A stretch of DNA of 60,228 nt from Epichloe hybrida. Taxonomy: Eukaryota; Ascomycota; Sordariomycetes; Hypocreales; Clavicipitaceae. The notes below the pieces were generated by a model. That model had not been told where the DNA came from. It saw only the letters and a program-made list of their open reading frames with translations, and made no database searches. Each line of letters starts with the position of its first letter. Position 1 is the first letter of the stretch. The DNA lies in assembly GCA_019022495.1 (NCBI GenBank), contig JAFEKR010000099.1, positions 1 to 60,228 on the forward strand, in the 5' to 3' direction. This document shows positions 23,433 to 35,661 of this stretch, in pieces. Position numbers and translations under genes: made by a program.

Positions 23433-24119
23433 GAGAACAGCCCTCCGAAAGGGGTTGAGATTGTAAAGACGACGGCGGTGACGGTCAGTCACGGCGGCCG
23501 GCAATTTCCAGAAACCAGACCACCGACAGCAGCACCGACAGCAGCACCGGCAGCAGGAGAAAGTTGTTCAGCGGCAAGGTCAACCGATGAGGGGCGCGAG
23601 GCGGACGCGGACGCGGATGGCGCATCCACGTCGTCGTCACGGGTTGAGCTGGCTCCCTGATTGGAATCTTTTCTGCATCATGACATTTTTCCCCCTTCTT
23701 TCTTTTTTTTTTTGGGGGGGGGGGGGGGGGAGGGTGTTGTAACACGGGCCGGAGGCCAAAACATTGGGTAAGATTAGGTAGTCAATGATGATGCTTGTAT
23801 TCCTTAGTTCATCTTTCTATGGGACCAAGTCATAATAGTACCGTGCACATATCCACACGGTGGGCCGGCCGATGAAGATGGCCCAGAACAGTAATTCAGT
23901 CGCCGGAAAAGTCTGGTCGTCACGCACTGCGGCCATCCATGGAGTCTAGAGTCTAGGGAGGTAGGTAATGCCGCTCCTCGCTCCTCGCTGCTCTGAAGCC
24001 GGTGTTGCTCGTGATGCAACTCCCATCTGACCATCCATGGTGCAAGCCTGTTTCCACTTTCGCCGGGCTTCATCTCGCGACTACTGCTTGGTCAAGTTGA
24101 AAACTTGTCTGTCACGGCC
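23433..24119. other. Intergenic region with long poly-T/poly-G run
   Basis: Contains short CAGCACCGACAG repeats (23524-23560) and a striking run of about ten T followed directly by about seventeen G (23702-23731). GAGTCTAGAGTCTAGG lies near 23941. No gene recognised; the right end is the promoter of the SMP-30-like gene. Confidence 0.55.
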
Positions 24120-25199
24120 ATGTCCATGGCCAACGTCAGCCTGTTGGCTGGCGCCGTAGACGCCGGCTGCTTTGGGTCGCTGTCCAATGCCTCGGTGCCA
24201 GCAATCGCCCTCAAGGCCTATCGACCAGAATTCCACAGCGTAATGGGCCACAATGCGAGGGCGAGGAAAGTGTGGGACTTGCCATGGGAAGCGTTTCACG
24301 AGGCTGGCATCTACAACCGGAAAGACAACTCGCTCTACATATCATCAAACTACAAGGGTCCGGGGCACAAGATCAACATCACCGTCGTGAGCCTGGACTC
24401 GGAGGACTACCCGTACCGCAGCACGCACTTCTCCGATTTGGCCATGGCGAACGGCGGGACGACGTACTATCCCCCCGGATCGCTTCACAACCAAACGCCG
24501 CCTATGCAGCTCTGGTGTGACGAAGGCGACTTCCAGCACTACGCGAAGCTGCTGGCCGTGGACCCCAACACCAACAAGTCGACGACCATCTTGACCAACT
24601 TTCTCGGCCGCAACTTTTCATCCCTGAACGACGCCCGTCAGCATCCCATCACGGGTGATTTGTGGTTCACCGACGCCGACTACGGCTACTTCCAGCACTT
24701 TCGACCCGAGCCAACGCAGCCAAAGCAGGTCTATCGTCTGGATCCCGGGACGGGAGTCGTCCAGGTGGTGGCGGATGGCTTCGTCCAGCCCAACGGGCTC
24801 GAGTTCTCGCCCGACCTCAAGACGCTGTACGTTACGGACACGGGCAGCCAGCAGTTCGAGGTCGTCCCCAGCCGGCCTGCCACAATCTACGCCTTCGACC
24901 TCGTCGACATGAGACGTCTCGAGAATCGCAGGACGTTTGCGTGGGCAGACGAGGGATTCCCCGACGGCATTCATTGCGACACGCATGGCAACGTCTGGGC
25001 CGGGTGCGGCGACGGCGTGCACGTCTGGAACTCCGAGGGCATCTTGTTGGGCAAGATAGTCGTGGGCGAAACGAGCAACAACTTTGCATTTGCTCCAGGC
25101 AAGGTTTTTGTGTTTTCGAACACTCGGTTATGGGTCGTGGAGAACGTCAGGGCACAAGGGAGGGAGGTGTGCAAAGACTTTGGTGTCGGTTGCCCTTGA
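24120..25199 (+). CDS. SMP-30/gluconolactonase/LRE-like beta-propeller protein
   Basis: Single visible exon, 359 residues from ATG 24120. It matches the six-bladed beta-propeller superfamily of calcium-dependent lactonases. Recognisable parts are LYISSNYKGPG, a central SLNDARQHPITGDLWFTDADYG with metal-site Asn and Asp, FVQPNGLEFSPDLKTLYVTDTG, and FPDGIHCDTHGNVWAG. These fit the family's metal ligands (Asn and Asp in N-D and N-G-L-x-x-S-P blocks and the D-G-[IL]-x-x-D motif). Family members hydrolyse sugar lactones or related esters. No clear signal peptide follows the chosen start (MSMANVSLLAGAV is only weakly hydrophobic). Many fungal relatives are secreted, so an upstream exon may be missing. 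Confidence 0.82.
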   Translation: MSMANVSLLAGAVDAGCFGSLSNASVPAIALKAYRPEFHSVMGHNARARKVWDLPWEAFHEAGIYNRKDNSLYISSNYKGPGHKINITVVSLDSEDYPYRSTHFSDLAMANGGTTYYPPGSLHNQTPPMQLWCDEGDFQHYAKLLAVDPNTNKSTTILTNFLGRNFSSLNDARQHPITGDLWFTDADYGYFQHFRPEPTQPKQVYRLDPGTGVVQVVADGFVQPNGLEFSPDLKTLYVTDTGSQQFEVVPSRPATIYAFDLVDMRRLENRRTFAWADEGFPDGIHCDTHGNVWAGCGDGVHVWNSEGILLGKIVVGETSNNFAFAPGKVFVFSNTRLWVVENVRAQGREVCKDFGVGCP

Positions 25200-25618
25200 G
25201 TTGCCGTGCTTTTTATTTCCCATCAAGTAATAACCTGCCTGCTGTTACCGAGTACATAAAGACGACGATGGACAGAAACTGCCAGAGGGATGTGAAGAGT
25301 GAAACATGAAGATGGGCGGGGGCCTGTGCCTGTCCTGTGCGGCTGTGCCTGTGCAGGGAGATGGAGGTGCAGAGGGGAGTTGCCAGTTGGTCCGTCGGCC
25401 GTGTCGCAGGATTTGCTAGTTGATCACATGGGCCTTGTGCTCTGACGTCTTGTTTCCCCGCACAAGGGCGACCAGAGACCAGATATCAAACATGAACTAG
25501 CTAGTAATGGCTTGGACCTCTCCGCACTTTATCTAGTGCGGTGGTGGCAGGCCGTGGCAGGCCGTGGCAGGCCGTGGCAAGGCAGTGCACGATGGGCACG
25601 ATCAACAATTCCCCCCCC
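25200..25618. other. 3' flank of SMP-30-like gene up to the LTR element
   Basis: No gene. It holds GTGCCTGT repeats (25324-25355) and a 10-bp GCAGGCCGTG tandem (about 25547-25578). It ends in a run of eight C that abuts the left LTR of the retrotransposon. Confidence 0.6.
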
Positions 25619-25734
25619 TGAAGTGATACCAAAATTGATAGGGATAATGATGGTTGTATTCTTTCAGTCTGTGCTCTAGCTACGCCCCATATAATTACGG
25701 TTAACTATTACCTAAGCCATTCTCTACCTTAACA
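25619..25734 (-). repeat. LTR (3' LTR in element orientation)
   Basis: 116 bp, matching 34833-34948 without gaps. I count ten differences by eye, all transitions. Nine of them have C or G in this copy and T or A in the other. Confidence 0.93.
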
Positions 25735-28700
25735 GGCTAGCTTATTTTAAGATAGTGTTAACTATAATACTATAATTCTTCTAAAACACTATAAGCTATT
25801 TACCTTCTTAATTATTATTCTCTATCCCTTACTAATTCTATGTCTCCTTCTCCAGATCTTAATTAGCTATGTCCTATATGTTTAGTCTTAGAGGTTATAG
25901 TCTTTCCTAGCGTAAGATATATATCTTTAAATTATTAATATAAATCTTTTAACCCTATTCTCTGTCTAAAGGTTTAATCTTATATAACACTAATAATAAC
26001 TTTCTCTTAATTATTAAAAGCTTTTCTTAGGTCTTATAAAACTTCCCCTTTAACTTATTCTCTTTATTAATTTTCTCCTATATAAGATTGCTTACTTTAA
26101 ACTATTATAGTAGCTTAGAAAAATCCCCCTTATTATTTACCTTTTAAGTTTAAACTAATTCCCTTCTCTCCTCCCTTAAATTAGAATGCTATAGATTTAT
26201 TTCTTAGATTAAGATAGGATTAGTTTCTAATTCTATTAAGTCTATCTTATTCTAATTATTGCTAACTCCTATATGCTTAGTAAATAGATTAAATCCTAAT
26301 ATTAATATTACTAGAGTTATCCCTATGCTTAATATAAACTAATTATTTAGAATAACTATAATGCTTAGAATAGCTTAGTTTTACAAATTAAGTAACACTC
26401 TATCCCTTTTAACCACTTACTTTATTAATTATTATTTTACTAGGCAAATATTCTATTTAGCAAGTCCTATAGAAGATAGATAAGAGATAGGTCTAAAAGT
26501 AACTATTATACTATATTTTCCTATAGTTAATTTAAAGTTTAGATTTTTAAAGTAGGATCTATTATTATAGTAAATTCCTCTTAGCTAGCTAAAAATAAAG
26601 CTCTAGTTTCTATTCTATATCTAGGTAACTAAATCTCTAGTAGCTTTATTATAGGATTAACCTAATGCAAACCTTATTATATAGTTAATAGTAATTAGTA
26701 TATATAAGTCTTTATTTCAAGCCTTAGGAGTAATAGGTCTAAGGTAATTTATTGTAACTAATGCCTATAGTTCTAATATTATAATAGTTTTTAGAGCTAA
26801 TCTTAGTAACTTAGTTCTAGTTTACTAGTAGATAAGATAAGATTAATAGTAAGACTTAATATCTTTTGCTTTATCTAGCTAGAAATACATCTTATAAAGC
26901 TTTTATATTATAATAGTTAGGCTAAAGTACCCTACTATATTATAAGCTTATTAAAGTTTTAGCAAAACCTCTTTAGAGATTACATATTTAGCTAAGGATT
27001 TATTAAGCTTTAAATAATAAAGTTTTTAGTCTATAATTTAATATTTTAAAGCTTAATACTAAACTAGTTTCTATTATTTAGCTAGGATTATATAAGGACT
27101 ATAAATAATTAAAGTAAGGATTTCCTTATACTATTTAAAGTCTAGCTATTCCTAAAGCTTAGTTCTAACTATCTCTAAAGTTTTATTATCTAATCTTTCT
27201 CCTTCTAGTATAATTATTATATTTATTAAAATCATTACTAGTTAACCTCCTATAGCTAGAGATATATTAACTCTTATTCTCCTCTTTACTTTATATAGAT
27301 TAGATCTAAGTTCCTCTAGTAGTTATAACATCCTATTCGCGATCTTTATGATTTTTATTATATTAGGATAGTGTATATATTCTATATTTAACTCTTATAG
27401 AATATTCACCTATTAAGTAACCTTCCTATAAACCTTAGAGAGGTTTGCTATTAAATTAATTATCCCTTTATAGTCTATATATACCTTTAGTAAATAAGGT
27501 AAACTATTAACTAGCTATTGCGTCTCTTTTAATTTAATAATAATAGCTAATATTTCTTTTTCTAGTATTATATATTATTTTTCCACGTCCCTTAATTTAT
27601 ATAATATCCACATAATAATTTAAACCTTTACAAAATTTAAGTCTATAGCACTTATACTAGGTTTTGTATCTTCTAGCTAGAATAAAACTCCTCTAGTTCC
27701 TATATCTAAAGCGTCTATTACTAAATAAAACTATATCCTTAGCTAGGCCCTAAAAGTGGTATTCACCTAAATACTATAGTAAATCTAGAGTAAGGCATTT
27801 TAAGCTTCTGCTATTTATTTAGGTTTTTCCTTTAGAACTTTTACCCTCTAGACTAATGGCTTCCTAGATTTTATAACCTTTTAAATCTCTTAGAAAAAAA
27901 CTTTCTTAATAGTTAATACTAGATTTAATCTACTAGGAATAAACTTTCTTAAGAAGGGCATTAGGTAAATTAAAACTAAGATTTTATTCTAAGTTCTTAG
28001 AGGCCACTATTAGAAGTGTTTTACTAGGTTAGCAAATCTTTTATAATATTTCCTTACTAGTTTAATCTTTTTATTTTTAATAGAAAATCCTATATAGTCT
28101 ACCTTTAACGTAAAGAGAGTTATTTTACGTTTACTTAGTCTAATTAGTGCCTAGGTAATTCTTAGGAAGTAGCGTGTCTATAAGAAGTTAAAGTGATTCT
28201 CCTATATTTTAGAACCTAAGTGGTGATTATTTATATAAATAGAAAACAAGGTCTTAATGTCTTCTATATATCCTAATATTAATTTACTTTTAGATTTATC
28301 TTTAAAGAATAAATGCCTAAAGGTAATATCTCTAAATCTAGCGTATATTCCTAGCGACCTAGTTAATCCTTATGCTATATTATTATAGTAATACATTTTG
28401 TTAGGGCCTAAGAAGGCTATCTTATGTTTATTAGGTGGATAAATTCTAATTACCTAGAATCTATTTAAAGTATTTACTTATGAGATTATTATTAACCTTC
28501 CGCAATAAATCAAATCTAAATCAGCTTCTATATTATAGCAAGGATAAGCTAATTTAACTATCTTACTATTTACATTATAGTAATTATAAACCACTTAAAA
28601 ATCCTTTCTAGGCTTTAGGGCAAATATTATTAGGGCTACTTATTCTAAATCTCTATAGTAAATAATGCCTGCTTTCTCTATAGCTAGAAACACCTTCTTT

Positions 28701-28959
28701 AAAAACTCGCAATACATTCCTAAGTACTAATATTGCTTCCTTTTCCTAGGCTAAGCGTTTAGAATTAAGGGAATATAGTGTTATAAAAGGTTAGTTATAT
28801 AAATATCTTTAAGCTTCTTAATAAAGCAATCTCTAAATATATAATATAGCCTTATAATTATTATCTATTATTCTACAGTCCTTATATAGTCCCTAAGTAT
28901 AATATTAGACTAATTAAACTAAGAAACTATGGTTTTAGATGCTAAGTCTGCTAATAGTT

Positions 28960-29624
28960 AATTTATATGTAAATTCCAGAATCTTAAGGAGTACCCCTTA
29001 ATTTCCTAATTTCCTATATAAATATCTGATTTACCTAGTCTTACACTGTTTTATATAGCTTTCTCCCTATTTACATTATAAACTAGCGCCTAACCTATAA
29101 TATTTAAGTGTATTACTAAGTTTATACTATAGTCCCTACTATCTTTGGTTTTGCTAGTTAATTCCCTAATCTAGTTATTTATATAGTAATCTTTAATTTT
29201 TAAGGGGGAGGCCTTAATTTTCTCTTTTCCTATATAAATTAGGCATAGGGGGTATACTAGAGTGTATGTAGTGTAATACTATCCTTTTCTTATAACTAAT
29301 CCCTCTTGCTTATATTACTAACTATATAAATACTAGTTTCTATCCCTAGTTTCTCTTACTAAACCTCTGATTATTATATTTATATAGTGATTTTTATTCT
29401 TTAAGGGGTAAACCTTAATTTTCAGGTTTCCTATATAAATTAAGTTACTATTGTGTCCTAGTGTGTTTACCTCTAGATCTTAAACCTTTAAAATACCTAA
29501 GTCTAACACATTATATAACCTATGTTTAACTTCTCTAGGTGAGACTTGATTTTCATTATTTATATAGTGATTCTTACTTAGTAAGGGGGTACCCTTAATT
29601 TTTGATTTTCCTATATAAATTAAG
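28960..29624 (-). repeat. Four-copy degenerate tandem array inside the LTR element
   Basis: A block of the form TTTATATAGT..AAGGGG..CCTTAATTTT..CCTATATAAAT recurs at about 28960-29033, 29178-29243, 29379-29444 and 29559-29624. Spacing is about 180-215 bp. Translated on the minus strand, the three better copies give IYIG-x-x-K-I-K-x-x-PL-x-x-K-x-x-YIN, so the array was probably protein-coding, with a unit of about 60-70 residues, upstream of the reverse transcriptase. Confidence 0.7.
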
Positions 29625-32600
29625 ACCTTACTATATCTAGCAGTGTTTACCTTATGTTTTTCCTAGTATAGCATAGTACTACATGTATCCCTTAGGATAT
29701 TAAATAGGTTAAGATTATCTCCCTTATCTTAATCCTATTCTTTATCTATATTAATCTTTATATATTTCTTATTTCTTCCCTTATTAGTTTCCTCCTTATC
29801 TAAGTCTTCTAAATTATCTCTTATTAAGTCTTCCTAGGATAATCCTAATTCCTTGCTATACTATGCTTCTCCTATATCTTATTTAGAGTAATTATAACCT
29901 ATGTTTAAGGATAATTCCCTTTCCTATAATGCTTTACAACATTTAATCTAACTCTAAGTAATTATCTAATAGGCTAATACAGGTTTTAGTTAAGGGACGC
30001 TAGTATAATAAGAGGTAAATAATTTAATTTCTATCTTAGAGCTTAACTTAATAGCTATTCTATCTATAATAATATTTTATAGCAGTTTCTAGATAACTAT
30101 AGTAGTAGACTTTAATTCTGGTTTGCTAATAAGAACTTATTTACTAGCTATTTTCACTATGTTATCTAATTTTAAACTATATAAACCATATAACTTTATT
30201 TCTATTTTACTTATAGTAATATTATTATTCTTATTAATATCCCCCTTAGTCTTCTTATCTTCCTAATATACTCTTTATTTATGCTTTATTCTCTAAGTAT
30301 TCTCTGCTAGTATTCCCTTAAAGCTTGTTATTCTAATCTTATCTACTAGCTATAGTAAATTAAGAAAACGCAAATAATCGCTAACTTTATTATTTATAAC
30401 GCTTAGTTTTTTAACTCCTAGTTCTTAGCTTCTTTTATAATCTAGCTATTTAATCCCCTTAGGAGCTATTTAACTTTCTCTAGAATTTCCTAGTTATCTT
30501 CTACAAACTCTATAATCTCCTCTAGATTTATCCTTTATAGTAGCTAAGCTCTTATATTAGATCTTTAGAATAAGTCTAGGCACAGATATATTAGTAAAGT
30601 TTAAGTTTCCTTTTTTATCCTAGTAATTATAATCTTTTCCTATCTATAATATTTAATAGTATTTACTCTTTATAGCTAAACTTTTCCTAATAACACATCC
30701 TATTCCTAAGCTAGCATTATATAATATTTTAATAATGCTAGGATTTTGCCTACTATAATCTAGAGGTAAGCACAGTGGGAAATCTATTAATTTCTATTAT
30801 TTACTATCTAAATAGATTATTTTTCTTAAAGTTAAATAGTTAGAAGTCTATATCTTTTTAGGTAGCTCTTACTTACTAATTTCACACTTAAGCTACTATT
30901 AAGCAAGGCTAAGTCACACTAGATACCTTTAATGTAAGCTATAATATATCCTAATATTATTAGAACCTCACTATCTAGCTAAGTAACATTATTCTATATA
31001 ATTATAGCATTTATTAAACCTAAAGACTTGTAAACTAGCATATTAGGGTATACCGCTTCTTTATATAGTTCTATAAGATTAGAAACCATTAACTTCGCCC
31101 TATTGCTTTTTATTTTTTAATAATATTACATTAAATAGCTTAGTTACTATTAGATAATTAGGGCTATCTAAAGAAGTTATAGAATACTAATAGACACTAT
31201 AGTTTTACTTAACTATTTTCCTAGGTTAAATAGTAGGACTTTATATTCTTTAGTAGCTTAGAGATTCTTTAAAGCTAATCTTTAATAAGGTTAAGGGTTT
31301 AAAGTAATATTGCCTATTACTACTTCTCTTAGAGTAAGACTAGTAGTAGGTTTATAGGGGTTTACTATAGTCTTCTTTAGATATAGTTATAGTATAGGAA
31401 GTATTTATTAGAATTCCTTAGTACTTATCTCCTAGAGTAATTAATATATACTTAGACCTAGATTACTTCCCTCCTATATAGTCTTATCTAATTCTAGAAT
31501 TTCTTTAATTTATTACTATAATAGTTTACCTAATATATTCTTAGGTTTAGTCCTTAATTTAATAATTCTCTTAGCTAGTCCTTTAGTAAATACTAGCTTA
31601 TTTACCTTCTCCTTTCCCTTTAGTAGTATTATAGCGTTAACTTATTTTACTTTATTCTCCTCCTAAATATAGCTTAGGGAATGGTAGTTTAGGAGTAATA
31701 CTATAAATAATTAGAGTTCTAAATTAAGAATATATCCTTTAGGTAGGATTAGTTAGTCTATTTCTATAGCGCTAATAAAATTAGTTTAGTTTAAGTTATC
31801 TAATTCTCTTTAGTAATCTCTCTTTATTTATAGCCCTTTATAAGCCCACTAGTCTTAGCGTCTATTAAAGTCTTTAGATAAGTATTTGTCCTTCCTAGTG
31901 TAGTTATAACCTATATGTCCCTATTTACTACATAAGAAACACTAGAAAAAGTCTAGGTCCCTCTAGGGTCTATCTTAAGAATATATGCTAATATTATTTC
32001 CTAAAGGTTTTCCTAGAGATTAGGATCTATTATTTAAATTATATTTTGATTAATTATATTAACTAGCTATTCGTTAGACATTCTTAATAGCTTAAGCCTA
32101 GAATACTTCTAGTTATCTCACTAGCTTTACTATTTAGTTAGTAGCTTATTTCTCTTTTCTTTGTTATTTTTCTGTCTATTTCTAAAGAGGTCCTATCCTA
32201 GCTATTAAGACTTTATTTTTAGATAGTTATAATATCTTTTTAGAAGCAAATAAGCAGTAGTTATATAGGATAAGTTTTAGGTTAGATATTATTAAGTCCT
32301 TTAAGGCTATACTATCTATCTATTTGCTTAATATAAACAAATAGTCTAATACTCTCTCTTATAATTAAGCATTTACTTCTCTATTTACTAGATAAGTAAT
32401 AAAGTTAGTAAAGAGAACTTATTATGTATTAGATTTTAATTTTAAAGCTAAATGCTTAGCTTATTAAATATAAGCATTTAGTATCTTACTAGGTTCTTAT
32501 ATAAAACTATATACCTCTTGCTAAGTAAAGATTTTAATAAACAAATTAGGGTTTTTAAACTTAGCTAGGAATTTTAAGGCTATTTATTCCTAAGTCTTAT

Positions 32601-34832
32601 CTTTATATTCTAAGTCCTTATACTAGAGAGCTACTTTTCCTCGCAGGCCCTAGATAAATGTTAAACGCGTAAAGGTGTTAATATATTCTTTTAGAGCTTA
32701 AGCTATTATAGCTATTATTTTATAATATTTTAGATATTCCTTAGCTAGCCTATCTTTTAGTAAGCTAGAGAAAGTAATTCCCTTGCTTATAATTAGGTTT
32801 ATAAGGAAGAAAGAACTGCCTATATTAAGTATCTATTTAGTTTCTTTAATTTTAGTAGGTTCTTTAAATTAGAGTAATAAAGAAAGAAAGAGTAATAAGA
32901 TTTTATTTACTAAATAAGGCGGTTTTAGAGGGTAAATAGGGCTAATAAGGCTAGGAATAAACTCTAAGGATCTTTTATTATCCTATTCTAAGTCTAAACT
33001 TAAGTCTAATTCTTTGCGAGTCCTAGCGTTTAGTTTTGCTAAAGCTTAATCTTATATAAAGTAATTAAGATAGGAAACGGGAATTTAATAGTTTCCTAGG
33101 ATAGATTAGTATTAATAGGGTATGATTTTATTAATAATGTGTCTAATCCTTTAACTAAGATTAGATAGTAAAGTTAGGGTTTTTATTAAAAAAGCTTGTA
33201 AACTTTATTATAATAAAGTTTTTAAGAAAATAAGCAAGTGAAACTTTATTATAATAAAGTTTTTAAGAAGATAGGAAAATATTCAAGGCTAAACTTAAAT
33301 CATTACGCATAATTTATTACTTAGTATTTACCTAGCCTAAGAAAAGAAGGAAGAAGAAAAACTATTTTAGTCCCCCTTAAAATAAAACCTTTTTACTCTT
33401 ACCCTTCCTAACTCCTTCTTACTAAGTCTAAACCTTCTTAATCTAAGCAATCTCCTATTAGTAAACACAGTGCGTAGTACTCCACTCACACCGTGCTATC
33501 TAATTAAAAGATTAGATAAGTAACTAAGTAAGGTTAAAAGTAAGTTAAAAGTGAGAGTGTAATCTGTGCGCTATACCTCTAATTATAGTGGTATAATCCT
33601 CCTTATAAACTAATGTTTTTAAGGTTAAGAGCTACTATAGCTAGTTCCTTAAAGCATAAAGTTTAGTCTTTAGTTTGCGCTATATCTAGTGCATTTACTA
33701 AAGTGTTCACGGTTATAATACCACGTAAATATTACAGCTTCTTAGTATAGCTACTTTAGTAAGTAAACGCTCCTAGTGGGTTTTATAGCATATCCTATAA
33801 ATAGTTTTCCTAGTTTATAGCACTTCCTATATGCTTCTTAAAGTTATAAGTTTAAGGTCTATATTATATTATATCTATTATAATATATGCTAGTTTTCTA
33901 TTAACTAAAGGTGAAATTCCTATGTTACTAAGTATATAAATACGCGTTCCTACGCCTAAGTTCTATGGTTTAAGTTAAATTCTAGGGTTAGAAAATTCTC
34001 TAAGGTTATAACTACTATCTGCTATTATCTATCTTCTATTTGCCCACTATATTATAGCGCCTATTTTACTAAGTGTGTAAATACTATTTCCTAGGGTTAG
34101 ATTCCTAGGCTTAAGTAAAGTTTATAGCGTTCCTTAATTCCCTAAGTTTAAATGCCCTATTCACTAGTATCTAGTCTATATTTAATCCACTAGTTTACAA
34201 CCACCTAAATTAACTAAGGTTATAATTATTTACTATCTAGGTTACTAGCATTATACTATACTAGCGCTATAGTGTTTTAGTAATTATTCTTTATGCTTAT
34301 TCTTTAGGGGTTATTTTTTATTTAGGTATCTAGCCTATTTATTTCCTATAATAGAACTTTCCTATTCTTTATTATAATATTCTCTCTTATAATAATTAGT
34401 CCTTATTACCTATCCTATACTAAGTAGCTATTAGCTATTTTATTATAGGTATTCTAAGAACTTTCCCCCTATAGTTATTCACAAGTTTTACATAGCCCTA
34501 TAGTTCTATGTTTATCCTATTAAGTCCTATAGTCCTTAATATTCTCACATTATCTAATAGTAGTGTTTTCTAACTATAGCTAGATAATCTTCTTAAGTAT
34601 AGTAATAACTATAGCTATATTCTATTATTCTTCTATATTATTTCTAGCTATAGTTATACTCTAATAAAGTTCGTGACTTCTCTTGCCTCTAGTCTAGTTT
34701 ATAGTTCTTTAATTATTTAACCTAATAATCTCTTAGAAGTTATTTATCATATGTTCTTAGGTATTAGATATTTAAGTCTAGTAATAATTTAAGCTAACTA
34801 AAGGGTAATACAAGGTCCTAGTCTTATTACTA

Positions 34833-34948
34833 TAAAGTGATACTAAAATTAATAGGGATAATAATAGTTATATTCTTTTAGTCTATGCTCTAGCTACGCC
34901 CTATATAATTACGGTTAACTATTACCTAAGCCATTCTCCACCTTAACA
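34833..34948 (-). repeat. LTR (5' LTR in element orientation)
   Basis: 116 bp partner of 25619-25734. Its outer end (CTCCACC) retains a C that the left copy has lost, while its inner part is more RIP-altered. Gene-type sequence resumes at 34949. Confidence 0.93.
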
Positions 34949-35661
34949 CCCCGCACTTTCCATCCCCATCCTTGTTGACTTGGCGAGCGGGCCAATGAGG
35001 CACTTCTGAATTCATCTGGATCCAGCCATGGTCCAATCGCAAGCTTTTGCGCTAAACCAGGTATGCGTCTATTCGCCAGAATCACATTGGCGAGCCTCGG
35101 CAGCTTCTTTCTACAACTCCGTATGCACTTCCTTTGTTTTCATATGCACATGCCCGACTTGTTTGTGGCTTGGTTTTCTTATGTATAAATGACAGGTCCT
35201 GGCATGGCAACTCCGCACACACATCCAGCAGAAACCCCCCTGCACACCTGTTAGAAGAAAAGTCGTCTGGTATCACACTACCCTATAGAATAAACACAAG
35301 TAAGTGTTGACCCCGCCCCCTGCCAGTAATTTTCATCATCATCACCATCATCATCACCATCATCATCACCATCGCCTGATGGGATGGGATTGGATGGGAT
35401 GAGAGCTAGGACGGAGAAGCGAGGCAAGCAAGCGAGCAGCAACTCTCCACTTGTTGCTCCGAACTCGCCGCTTCATCCAGTCCTCCCTTCTCCACTTTTG
35501 ACTTTTCGCTTTTTGCCTGGCGGGCACCATTGCGCGTCCATTCGTTGAAATAGTAATTTACTAATAATGCTCCCTTGCTGCCAGTTCGATACGATACCTC
35601 TTTTTTCCCTCCTTCCACCCCCTCCTCTCCTCCTCTCCTCCTCTCCTCCTAAGTAGCAATC
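34949..35661. other. Upstream region of the CRAL-TRIO gene
   Basis: GC-balanced promoter-type DNA. It includes a (CATCATCAC)n-like microsatellite at 35333-35372, a GATGGGATTGGATGG patch, and a (CTCCTCT)n pyrimidine tract at 35622-35650 immediately before the start codon, common in fungal 5' leaders. No gene recognised. Confidence 0.6.

Larger units (their letters stand above)
25619..34948 (-). mobile_element. Complete RIP-inactivated LTR retrotransposon with 116-bp LTRs
   Basis: Two 116-bp terminal direct repeats (25619-25734 and 34833-34948) bound 9.3 kb of TpA-rich DNA. Read on the minus strand the LTR starts TGTTAAGG and ends ATCACTTCA, so TG..CA. The flanks are CCCC(C) on the left and CCCC(G) on the right, an imperfect target duplication. 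Coding is on the minus strand. A Gag zinc knuckle of C-x2-C-x4-H-x4-C type (now F-LCSK-GHIGYNY) lies near 31885-31930. A reverse transcriptase lies at about 28560-27900, with YINNHHLGSK in the YVDD position and FALKPRKDF-VVHNYCK in the VDYR position. An RNase H-like block lies near 27480-27400. All frames are broken by RIP-type stops. An internal tandem array sits upstream of RT. Superfamily is probably Ty3/gypsy; integrase was not located. Confidence 0.8.

Noticed and set aside
35333..35372. Regular CATCATCAC repeats considered as a CRISPR-like array
   Set aside because: Simple microsatellite without spacers, in a eukaryotic genome.
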